A stretch of DNA of 64,000 nucleotides, from contig NZ_BMMM01000028.1 of the NCBI RefSeq assembly GCF_014645835.1, positions 1-64,000 of the forward strand, read 5' to 3'. This document shows, in pieces, positions 57,041 through 64,000 of this stretch. The translations under genes and the position numbers were made by a program. A model generated the notes under the pieces. That model did not search any database. It had not been told where the DNA came from and worked only from the letters and a program-made list of their open reading frames with translations. The DNA is from Streptomyces albiflavescens (GTDB lineage Bacteria > Actinomycetota > Actinomycetes > Streptomycetales > Streptomycetaceae). Numbering within the stretch: position 1 is the first letter of the stretch; every line of letters starts with the position of its first letter.

Positions 57041-58705
57041 ATGTCAGGACCCCGCCCCGTACGAGCGCCGCGCGGTACGGAACTGAGTGCCCTGGGATGG
57101 CAGCAGGAAGCCGCCCTGCGGATGCTGCAGAACAACCTCGACCCCGAGGTCGCCGAGCACCCCGACAAGCTCGTCGTCTACGGCGGCACCGGCAAGGCCG
57201 CCCGTGACTGGCGCTCCTTCGACGCCATGGTCCGCACGCTGCAGACCCTGAAGCAGGACGAGACGATGCTCGTCCAGTCCGGCCGCCCCGTCGGCGTCAT
57301 GCAGACCCACGAGTGGGCCCCGCGCGTCCTCATCGCCAACTCCAACCTCGTCGGCGACTGGGCGAACTGGGAGGAGTTCCGGCGCCTCGAGCAGCTGGGC
57401 CTGACCATGTACGGCCAGATGACGGCCGGTTCCTGGATCTACATCGGCACCCAGGGCATCCTCCAGGGCACGTACGAGACCTTCGCCGCCGTCGCCGCGA
57501 AGAAGTTCAACGGCACGCTCGCGGGCACGATCACCCTGACCGCCGGTCTCGGTGGCATGGGTGGCGCCCAGCCGCTCGCCGTGACGATGAACGACGGCGT
57601 CGCGATCTGCATCGACTGCGACCCGCGCGCCATCGAGCGCCGCATCGAGCACCGCTACCTCGACGTGAAGGCCGACTCCCTGGAGCACGCGCTCCAGCTG
57701 GCCACCGAGGCCCGCGACCAGCGCAAGCCGCTCTCCATCGGCCTGCTCGGCAACGCGGCGGAGCTGCTGCCCCGCATGCTCGCCGAGGGCGCCCCCATCG
57801 ACATCGTGACGGACCAGACCTCCGCCCACGACCCGCTGTCGTACCTCCCCGTCGGCGTCGACTTCGACGACATGGCCTCCTACGCGGCCAAGGACCCCGC
57901 CGGCTTCACCACCCGTGCCCGTGAGTCCATGGCCAAGCACGTCGAGGCCATGGTCGGCTTCATGGACGCCGGTGCCGAGGTCTTCGACTACGGCAACTCG
58001 ATCCGCGGTGAGGCCCAGCTCGCCGGGTACGAGCGGGCGTTCGCCTTCCCCGGCTTCGTCCCCGCCTACATCCGCCCCCTCTTCTGCGAGGGCAAGGGCC
58101 CCTTCCGCTGGGCGGCGCTGTCCGGTGAGGCCTCCGACATCGCCAAGACCGACAAGGCGATCCTCGACCTCTTCCCGGAGAACGAGTCCCTGCACCGCTG
58201 GATGAAGATGGCGGGTGAGCGCGTCCACTTCCAGGGCCTGCCCGCCCGTATCTGCTGGCTCGGCTACGGCGAGCGCGACAAGGCCGGCGAGCGCTTCAAC
58301 GACATGGTGGCCTCCGGCGAGCTGGCGGCCCCCCTCGCCATCGGTCGCGACCACCTCGACTGCGGGTCCGTCGCCTCGCCGTACCGCGAGACGGAGGCCA
58401 TGCTCGACGGGTCCGACGCGATCGCCGACTGGCCGCTGCTGAACGCCATGGTGAACGTGGCCTCGGGCGCGTCCTGGGTCTCCATCCACCACGGCGGCGG
58501 CGTCGGCATGGGCCGGTCCATCCACGCGGGTCAGGTGTCCGTCGCCGACGGAACCAAGCTCGCCGGCGAGAAGATCCGTCGCGTGCTCACGAACGACCCC
58601 GGCATGGGTGTCATCCGCCACGTGGACGCCGGGTACGACATCGCCGAGTCCGTCGCCGACGAGCGCGGCGTGCGGGTGCCGATGCGCGAGGGTGGCGAGG
58701 CGTGA
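57041..58705 (+). CDS. hutU: Urocanate hydratase
   Basis: The 554-residue enzyme hydrates urocanate to imidazolonepropionate using NAD+ as an electrophile. It shows YGGTGKAARDW, the NAD-binding GLGGMGGAQPLAVTMNDG, DQTSAHDPLSYLPVG, the Cys of ICWLGYGERDKAGERFN-DMV, GRDHLDCGSVASPYRETEAM and SIHHGGGVGMGRSIHAGQV. The length is standard. GGAGG upstream sets the ATG. It heads a tightly packed operon with the M20 amidase, hutF and hutI; hutH is not in the window. Confidence 0.97.
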   Translation: MSGPRPVRAPRGTELSALGWQQEAALRMLQNNLDPEVAEHPDKLVVYGGTGKAARDWRSFDAMVRTLQTLKQDETMLVQSGRPVGVMQTHEWAPRVLIANSNLVGDWANWEEFRRLEQLGLTMYGQMTAGSWIYIGTQGILQGTYETFAAVAAKKFNGTLAGTITLTAGLGGMGGAQPLAVTMNDGVAICIDCDPRAIERRIEHRYLDVKADSLEHALQLATEARDQRKPLSIGLLGNAAELLPRMLAEGAPIDIVTDQTSAHDPLSYLPVGVDFDDMASYAAKDPAGFTTRARESMAKHVEAMVGFMDAGAEVFDYGNSIRGEAQLAGYERAFAFPGFVPAYIRPLFCEGKGPFRWAALSGEASDIAKTDKAILDLFPENESLHRWMKMAGERVHFQGLPARICWLGYGERDKAGERFNDMVASGELAAPLAIGRDHLDCGSVASPYRETEAMLDGSDAIADWPLLNAMVNVASGASWVSIHHGGGVGMGRSIHAGQVSVADGTKLAGEKIRRVLTNDPGMGVIRHVDAGYDIAESVADERGVRVPMREGGEA

Positions 58706-59925
58706 CCTTCCACAGCATGTGGGCGGAGCTGCTGCCGGTCGGCCGCAGCTCCGCCTCCGGGGGATACCGCCGGTTCGCCTGGACCGGGGCCGACGCCGAC
58801 TGCCGGGACTGGTTCCGGGCGCAGGCCGAGGCTCGGGGCCTGACCTACGAGGTGGACCGGAACGGGAATCAGTGGGCCTGGCTCGGGGACCCCGCCGAGG
58901 GGGACGCCGTCGTCACCGGGTCGCATCTGGACTCCGTGCCGGACGGCGGGGCGTTCGACGGACCCCTCGGGGTCGTGTCGTCCTTCGCCGCGCTGGACGA
59001 GCTGCGCGCCCGCCATGTGAAGTTCACCCGGCCCGTCGCCATCGTGAACTTCGGTGACGAGGAGGGCGCCCGGTTCGGGCTGGCGTGCGTCGGGTCGCGG
59101 CTCGCCGCGGGGCAGCTCACCGTCGAGCAGGCGCACCGGCTGACGGACGCGGACGGGATCACGCTGCCGCAGGCCATGGAGCGGGCCGGGTACGACCCCG
59201 ACACCATCGGGCCGGACCCCGAGCGGCTCTCCCGCATCGGTGCGTTCGTCGAGTTGCATGTCGAGCAGGGGCGCGCCCTCGACCTCAGCGGCGACCGGGT
59301 CGGCATCGCCAGTGCCATCTGGCCGCACGGCCGCTGGCGGTTCGACTTCCGGGGCGAGGCCAACCACGCGGGCACCACCCGACTCGTGGACCGCCGGGAC
59401 CCGATGCTGTCCTACGCCGAGACCGTGCTCGCCGCCCGCCGCGAGGCCCAACTCGCGGGCGCCGTGGCGACCTTCGGCAAGATCTCGGTCGAGCCGAACG
59501 GCGTGAACGCCATCCCCTCCCTCGTCCGCGGCTGGCTCGACTCCCGCGCCGCCGACCAGGCGACCCTCGACACGGTCGTCACCGGCGTCGAGAAGGCGGC
59601 CCGCGAGTACGCGGAGGCGCACGGTGTGGAACTCGACGTCGTCCGCGAGTCGTTCACCCCCGTCGTGGAGTTCGAGCACGCCCTGCGCGACGAGCTCGCC
59701 CGCATCCTGGGCAGGGACAAGCACGCGGGACTCACGGTCCCCGTCCTGGGTACCGGTGCGGGACACGACGCCGGAATCCTCTCCGGCACCGTCCCGACCG
59801 CCATGCTGTTCGTACGCAACCCCACGGGTGTCTCGCACTCCCCGGCCGAGTACGCCGCCGAGGACGACTGCGTGGCCGGGGTGACCGCACTCGCCGACGT
59901 ACTCGAAGGGCTGGCCTGCAGGTGA
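58702..59925 (+). CDS. M20-family amidohydrolase (allantoate amidohydrolase-like) in the hut operon
   Basis: The 407-residue metallopeptidase-like enzyme has the zinc ligands in TGSHLDSVPDGGAFDGPLGV, FGDEEGARFG and ELHVEQG, the dimer-domain HAGTTRLVDRRDP and the final LGTGAGHDAGILSG...SHSPAEYA. Relatives hydrolyse N-carbamoyl or N-formyl amino acids. GTG overlaps hutU by four bases (GTGA). No HutG is visible, so this enzyme probably removes the formyl group of N-formylglutamate. That is inference from operon position. Confidence 0.9.
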   Translation: MTFHSMWAELLPVGRSSASGGYRRFAWTGADADCRDWFRAQAEARGLTYEVDRNGNQWAWLGDPAEGDAVVTGSHLDSVPDGGAFDGPLGVVSSFAALDELRARHVKFTRPVAIVNFGDEEGARFGLACVGSRLAAGQLTVEQAHRLTDADGITLPQAMERAGYDPDTIGPDPERLSRIGAFVELHVEQGRALDLSGDRVGIASAIWPHGRWRFDFRGEANHAGTTRLVDRRDPMLSYAETVLAARREAQLAGAVATFGKISVEPNGVNAIPSLVRGWLDSRAADQATLDTVVTGVEKAAREYAEAHGVELDVVRESFTPVVEFEHALRDELARILGRDKHAGLTVPVLGTGAGHDAGILSGTVPTAMLFVRNPTGVSHSPAEYAAEDDCVAGVTALADVLEGLACR

Positions 59926-61283
59926 CGACGGAGACGTACTGGCTGGAGCACGCCTGGCTCGACACCCACGTCGAGCCGGGTGTGGCCCTGACCGTGTCGA
60001 CAAGCGGCTCCGCCGCGGGGGAGGACGGCCGCATCACCGCCGTCCGTACGGGGCTCGACAGCCCGCCCCCCGGCGCCGAGATCCTCCGCGGACTCACCCT
60101 CCCCGGGCTCGCCAATGCCCACTCGCACGCCTTCCACCGCGCCCTGCGCGGCACCGTCCAGGTCGGCTCCGGCACCTTCTGGACGTGGCGCGAGATCATG
60201 TACTCCTTCGCTGACCGGCTGACGCCGGACACCTACTTCGCGCTGGCCCGCGCGGTGTACGCGGAGATGGCGCTCGCGGGTGTCACGGCCGTCGGCGAGT
60301 TCCATTACGTGCACCACGCTCCGGGCGGCACCCCGTACGCCGACCCGAACGCGATGGGCGAGGCGCTCATCGCCGCCGCCGCCGAAGCCGGGATCCGGAT
60401 CACCCTCCTCGACACCGCCTACCTCTCCTCCGGGTTCGGACAAGCCCCGAACCAGCACCAACTCCGCTTCTCCGACGGCACGGCCGACGCCTGGGCGGAA
60501 CGCTGTTCAGTTCTCAAGGACCGGGATCACGCACGGATCGGTGCGGCCATTCACTCCGTACGGGCCGTGCCTGCCGGGCAGTTGGCGACGGTCGCACGCT
60601 GGGCGGAGGAGCGGCGGGCCCCGCTGCATGTGCACCTGTCCGAGCAGACGGCGGAGAACGACGCCTGCCAGCAGGCGCACGGCTGCACACCCACCCGGCT
60701 GCTCGCCGACCACGGTGTCCTCGGCCCGCGCACCACCGGCGTCCACAACACGCACCTCACGGACGAGGACATCGCCCTGCTCGGCGGTTCCGCGACCGGC
60801 ACCTGCATGTGCCCCACCACCGAGCGCGACCTCGCCGACGGCATCGGACCCGCCGTCGCCCTCCAGCGGGCGGGCTCACCGCTCTCCCTGGGCTCCGACA
60901 GCCACGCCGTGATCGACCTCCTCGAAGAGGCTCGCGCGATGGAGCTGAACGAGCGCCTGCGCACCCGCACCCGCGGTCACTGGACGGCGGCCGCCCTGCT
61001 GCGCGCCGCCTCCGCGGACGGCCACGCGGCCCTGGGCTGGGACGGCGCGGGCATCCTGGAGGCGGGCGCGCTCGCCGACTTCACGACGATCGCCCTCGAC
61101 TCGGTCAGAACAGCGGGACCGCTGCCGCGCCTCGGTGCCGAGACGGCCGTATTCGCCGCGACGGCGGCCGACGTACGCCACACGGTCGTGGGCGGCCGGC
61201 ACGTCGTACGGGACGGTGCGCACACGCTCGTCCCCCATGTGCCGACAGCCCTCGCCGACGCCATCGACGCCCTGCGCGCCTGA
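59922..61283 (+). CDS. hutF: Formimidoylglutamate deiminase
   Basis: The 453-residue amidohydrolase-superfamily enzyme converts N-formimino-glutamate to N-formylglutamate plus ammonia. Metal ligands are in LANAHSHAFHRALRG (HxH), HVHLSEQTAEN, GVHNTHLTDEDIALL and LGSDSHAVIDLLEEARAMEL. GEFHYVHH is characteristic of HutF. The GTG start overlaps the previous stop (GTGA). It uses the deiminase branch of histidine breakdown. Confidence 0.95.
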   Translation: MTTETYWLEHAWLDTHVEPGVALTVSTSGSAAGEDGRITAVRTGLDSPPPGAEILRGLTLPGLANAHSHAFHRALRGTVQVGSGTFWTWREIMYSFADRLTPDTYFALARAVYAEMALAGVTAVGEFHYVHHAPGGTPYADPNAMGEALIAAAAEAGIRITLLDTAYLSSGFGQAPNQHQLRFSDGTADAWAERCSVLKDRDHARIGAAIHSVRAVPAGQLATVARWAEERRAPLHVHLSEQTAENDACQQAHGCTPTRLLADHGVLGPRTTGVHNTHLTDEDIALLGGSATGTCMCPTTERDLADGIGPAVALQRAGSPLSLGSDSHAVIDLLEEARAMELNERLRTRTRGHWTAAALLRAASADGHAALGWDGAGILEAGALADFTTIALDSVRTAGPLPRLGAETAVFAATAADVRHTVVGGRHVVRDGAHTLVPHVPTALADAIDALRA

Positions 61284-61348
61284 CGCCCCTCGCCGGTCCT
61301 GCCCCCCGCAGTCCGGCCGACCCCGGTCCCGCCACCCATGAGGACACC

Positions 61349-62524
61349 ATGAGCAGCACGACGGTCATCACCAACATCGCCAGCCTGGTCACCAACGATC
61401 CCTCCCTCGGTGACGAATCCCCCCTCGGTCTGATCCAGGACGCGGCCGTCGTCATCGACGGCGACCGCGTCGCGTGGACCGGTGAATCAAGCAAAGCACC
61501 CGCCACTGACAACCGAGTCGACGCCGGTGGCCGCGCGGTGATCCCGGGCTTCGTCGACTCCCACTCGCACCTGGTCTTCGCGGGCGACCGCACCCAGGAG
61601 TTCAACGCCCGCATGTCGGGCCGCAGCTACAGCGCGGGCGGCATCCGCACCACGGTGGCCGCGACCCGCGCCGCGAGCGACGCGGACCTGGAGCGGAACC
61701 TCACGCACTATCTCGGCGAGGCCCTGCGCCAGGGCACCACCACCTTCGAGACGAAGTCGGGCTACGGACTCACCGTCGAGGACGAGGCACGGGCCCTGCG
61801 CATCGCGGCCGCGCACACCGACGAGGTCACCTACCTCGGCGCGCACATCGTCTCGCCGGACTACGCCGACGACCCGGCGGCGTACGTGGCCCTGGTGACC
61901 GGCGAGATGCTCGACGCCTGTGCCCCGTACGCCCGTTGGGTCGACGTCTTCTGCGAGAAGGGCGCCTTCGACGGCGACCAGGCCCGCGCGATCCTCACGG
62001 CGGGCAAGGCGAAGGGCCTGCACCCGCGGGTTCACGCCAACCAGCTCTCTTACGGCCCCGGCGTCCAGCTCGCCGTCGAACTGGACGCGGCCAGCGCCGA
62101 CCACTGCACCCACCTGACGGACGCGGACGTGGACGCGCTGGCGAGCGGCAACACCGTCGCGACGCTGCTTCCCGGCGCGGAGTTCTCCACCCGCGCCGAG
62201 TGGCCGGACGCCCGTCGCCTGCTGGACGCGGGTGTCACCGTCGCCCTCTCCACCGACTGCAACCCGGGCTCGTCCTTCACCTCGTCCGTCCCGTTCTGCA
62301 TCGCGCTGGCGGTGCGGGACATGAGGATGACGCCCGACGAGGCCCTGTGGTCGGCCACGGCAGGCGGTGCCGCGGCTCTGCGCCGTGACGACATCGGCCG
62401 GCTGACGCCCGGCGCCTACGCCGACCTGGCCTTCCTCGACGCCCCGAGCCACGTGCACCTGGCGTACCGCCCGGGCGTACCGCTCGTGTCGGAGGTCTGG
62501 CGGCGCGGGACTCCCGTCGCATGA
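61349..62524 (+). CDS. hutI: Imidazolonepropionase
   Basis: The 391-residue metal-dependent enzyme opens the imidazolone ring to give formiminoglutamate. Signatures are VIPGFVDSHSHLVFAGDRTQEF, GGIRTTVAATRAAS, TTTFETKSGYGLTVEDE, HANQLSYGPGVQLAVELDAASADHCTHL, LPGAEFSTR and ALSTDCNPGSSFTSSVPF. It follows hutF by 65 bases and ends the operon. AGGA before the ATG is the ribosome site. Confidence 0.96.
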   Translation: MSSTTVITNIASLVTNDPSLGDESPLGLIQDAAVVIDGDRVAWTGESSKAPATDNRVDAGGRAVIPGFVDSHSHLVFAGDRTQEFNARMSGRSYSAGGIRTTVAATRAASDADLERNLTHYLGEALRQGTTTFETKSGYGLTVEDEARALRIAAAHTDEVTYLGAHIVSPDYADDPAAYVALVTGEMLDACAPYARWVDVFCEKGAFDGDQARAILTAGKAKGLHPRVHANQLSYGPGVQLAVELDAASADHCTHLTDADVDALASGNTVATLLPGAEFSTRAEWPDARRLLDAGVTVALSTDCNPGSSFTSSVPFCIALAVRDMRMTPDEALWSATAGGAAALRRDDIGRLTPGAYADLAFLDAPSHVHLAYRPGVPLVSEVWRRGTPVA

Positions 62525-62539
62525 CGGTCGGGCTCCCGG

Positions 62540-64000
62540 TCACGCGGCGGCGGAACCCGCCCGCCACCGCTGGTCGTCGTCCCCCTGATCCGGGGACAGC
62601 ACCAGATCGTCGCCGTCCGGAGTGACCGCGTGGTCCGGGGCGATGCCCGGGCGGATCACGCCGTCGCCGTCGACCGTGAACCGGAGGTTCATGCCGTTGC
62701 GGCCGTAGACCGACCGGCACTCCCAGATGCCGACACCCCTGTCCGTTGAGCCGCGGCTGTCGAGGCAGAAGTCGGGGTCGGCGTACGACTGGAGGACACC
62801 GCGGTCGGTGTCGACGCGCCACATCTGGGTGCGGGACGAGGTGCAGCGGGCCGTGATGACGTCGGTGCCGAGGTCGATGTCGCCGTCGCGGATGTCCAGG
62901 CAGAGGCCCGAGTCGGCGTTCACCACCTGGGCGAAGGTGCCGTTCGGGGGGTGGGACGCGATCCGTGTGGGAGAGGGCTTGGGGGACGAAGGGGTCGGCG
63001 AAGGTGCCTTCGGGGGCCGCGAAGTCGCCCTGGGCGAAGGGGACGTGGTCCTGCGCGTGGGAGACGGCGACGGAGTCGGCGTGACCGTCGCGGTCACCGT
63101 CACCGGAGGCGGTGCCTGAGGAGTCCGTACCGAACCGGCCGTCTCCGCGGAATCCGATCCGCCCGACATCAGCAGGAACAGCAGCAGCGGCGCCACCGCG
63201 ACGCCGAGCGCGGCCGAGGCGAGGACGACGCGCCGTGAGGGCAGCCAGGCCCCACCGGCCTTCGCCTTCTGGCGAGTTGGCGTCCCGCCCGTACCACCCG
63301 TCACGTACGCCGCCCCGCCCCACGGCAGCAGCCCCTCCGCCAGCGCCTCGCGCGGGGTGTCCCGCAGGGCGCCCAGCTCCTCGTACCCGGCGGAGCAGTG
63401 CGCGCAGTGCGCCATGTGCGCCTGCAGGTCGACGCTGTAGCGCGGGTTCTCGGGGTGCGCGGCCTCCTCGATCAGCCGGCGGAAGTCCTGGCAGCGGGGG
63501 TTGACGGAGCGGGCGAGGCGGGTCTTGAGGCAGGCCTGGCGCAGCGCCTGGAACGCGGGCCCCTTGCCGTACGTCACGTCCGGGGGCGTGGCTCCGAGGA
63601 ACATCGCGGTCCTGGCGTCGGGCTCCTCGTCGACGACGCCGTACCAGACCAGTCCCTGGACGCGGGTCGGCAGCGCCTGGAACGCGTCGAGCATCGGCGG
63701 CACGGGGCCGTCCGGGCCCGCCTCGCGGAGGTGGACGAGCAGGCCGGGGTCGATGCGGCTCCCGCGCTCGTCCATGGCCCAGGACTCGGCCACCTGCCCT
63801 GCCAGGAGCAGCAGTTGGTGGCGCCAGGGCCCCGGGGGATCGATGCCGCGCGCGGTGTCGCGGGCCGCGAGGGCGAACGCCTGGGCCGTGAGCTGCCGGG
63901 CGGCCGACTCGCCCACCGTGCACAGCCGGGCGTAGGAGAGGACCGCGGGCCGGTGCCGCAGGCGCAGTTCGCGCAGCGCCGGATACGCGGTCGCGGTCTC
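62540..64000 (-). CDS. Sigma-like / zinc-finger / ricin-lectin fusion protein (partial)
   Basis: The frame stays open to the right edge, so the start lies outside the window. Read from the edge, the visible parts are a sigma-70-region-like helix set (LRLRHRPAVLSYARLCTVGESAARQLTAQAFALAARDTARG), a zinc-binding anti-sigma motif (HMAHCAHCSAGYEEL), a membrane helix (RRVVLASAALGVAVAPLLLFLLMSGG), a Pro/Ser/Thr-rich wall linker (PTPSPSPTRRTTSPSPR) and a C-terminal ricin-B lectin domain with Q-x-W-like repeats (GLCLDIRDGDIDLGTDVITARC...QMWRVDTDRG, FCLDSRGS, DQRWRAG). It may sense glycans outside and signal inside. GTG 63916 is only an internal codon. Confidence 0.82.
   Translation of the reverse strand, partial: ETATAYPALRELRLRHRPAVLSYARLCTVGESAARQLTAQAFALAARDTARGIDPPGPWRHQLLLLAGQVAESWAMDERGSRIDPGLLVHLREAGPDGPVPPMLDAFQALPTRVQGLVWYGVVDEEPDARTAMFLGATPPDVTYGKGPAFQALRQACLKTRLARSVNPRCQDFRRLIEEAAHPENPRYSVDLQAHMAHCAHCSAGYEELGALRDTPREALAEGLLPWGGAAYVTGGTGGTPTRQKAKAGGAWLPSRRVVLASAALGVAVAPLLLFLLMSGGSDSAETAGSVRTPQAPPPVTVTATVTPTPSPSPTRRTTSPSPRATSRPPKAPSPTPSSPKPSPTRIASHPPNGTFAQVVNADSGLCLDIRDGDIDLGTDVITARCTSSRTQMWRVDTDRGVLQSYADPDFCLDSRGSTDRGVGIWECRSVYGRNGMNLRFTVDGDGVIRPGIAPDHAVTPDGDDLVLSPDQGDDDQRWRAGSAAA

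Overview
The window is a high-GC actinobacterial chromosome segment, almost certainly Streptomyces. The evidence is strong GC bias at third codon positions, frequent GTG/TTG starts, several probable leaderless transcripts, a tRNA-Leu(UAA) of the bldA type, paired Rpf-LysM germination proteins, and a gene order (P450, two Rpf genes, enolase, FtsB-like, DUF501, Ppx, NDH-2, CFA synthase, ABC exporter, bldA) that matches, from memory, the core of the Streptomyces coelicolor chromosome. It is mostly conserved core DNA with small accessory insertions. I see no biosynthetic gene cluster, prophage or CRISPR array.

Layout. 1-1000: the right end of an IS200/IS605-type element (omega-RNA-like hairpin), a secreted HNH nuclease lipoprotein, and a 107-bp MITE-like inverted repeat. 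1.1-9.9 kb: a GNAT enzyme, two exported proteins, a solitary HTH-methylase-specificity fusion with an altered catalytic motif, a membrane protein translationally coupled to a soluble Ser/Thr kinase, a DUF1906 hydrolase-like protein and a SurA-like lipoprotein. 10-23.6 kb: MazG, a flavohemoglobin with an in-frame TTA codon, a P450, two Rpf-LysM proteins (the second behind a c-di-AMP riboswitch), enolase, a divisome protein, DUF501, Ppx, NDH-2 behind a Rex-type operator, and CFA synthase. 23.7-31.7 kb: a MacB/FtsX-type ABC exporter, bldA, and an island that moves and hydrolyses short amides (FmdB-like, AmiS/UreI channel, formamidase) next to an NAD-formate dehydrogenase and a degraded crcB fragment. 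32-43 kb: 4-hydroxybenzoate hydroxylase, a Bax1-I protein, small hypotheticals, thiolase, SGNH hydrolase, cystathionine beta-synthase and a Tat-exported carbonic anhydrase. 43-52.8 kb: cysteine dioxygenase and an amidohydrolase opposite a LacI regulator with a triple operator, a DUF1330 protein, a complete quaternary-amine ABC transporter, and an aromatic ammonia-lyase homologue lacking the normal MIO tripeptide, coupled to an RpiR regulator. 52.9-55 kb: a compact four-gene roadblock/PATAN operon without kinase or GTPase. 55.3-62.5 kb: a group-IV PLP decarboxylase and the hut operon (hutU, M20 amidase, hutF, hutI). 62.5-64 kb: a sigma-like/zinc-finger/ricin fusion running off the right edge.

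How it works together. Histidine breakdown (hut) ends in formylglutamate, and an M20 amidase sits where HutG would be expected. The formamidase island yields ammonia and formate, and the adjacent formate dehydrogenase can oxidise the formate. Developmental control is represented by bldA, a bldA-dependent candidate gene, and the riboswitch-controlled Rpf protein. Redox control is represented by the Rex box before ndh. The least explained items are the roadblock/PATAN operon, the ammonia-lyase homologue without Ala-Ser-Gly, the methylase fusion with HPPF in place of NPPF, and dispersed palindromes inserted in frame into several genes.
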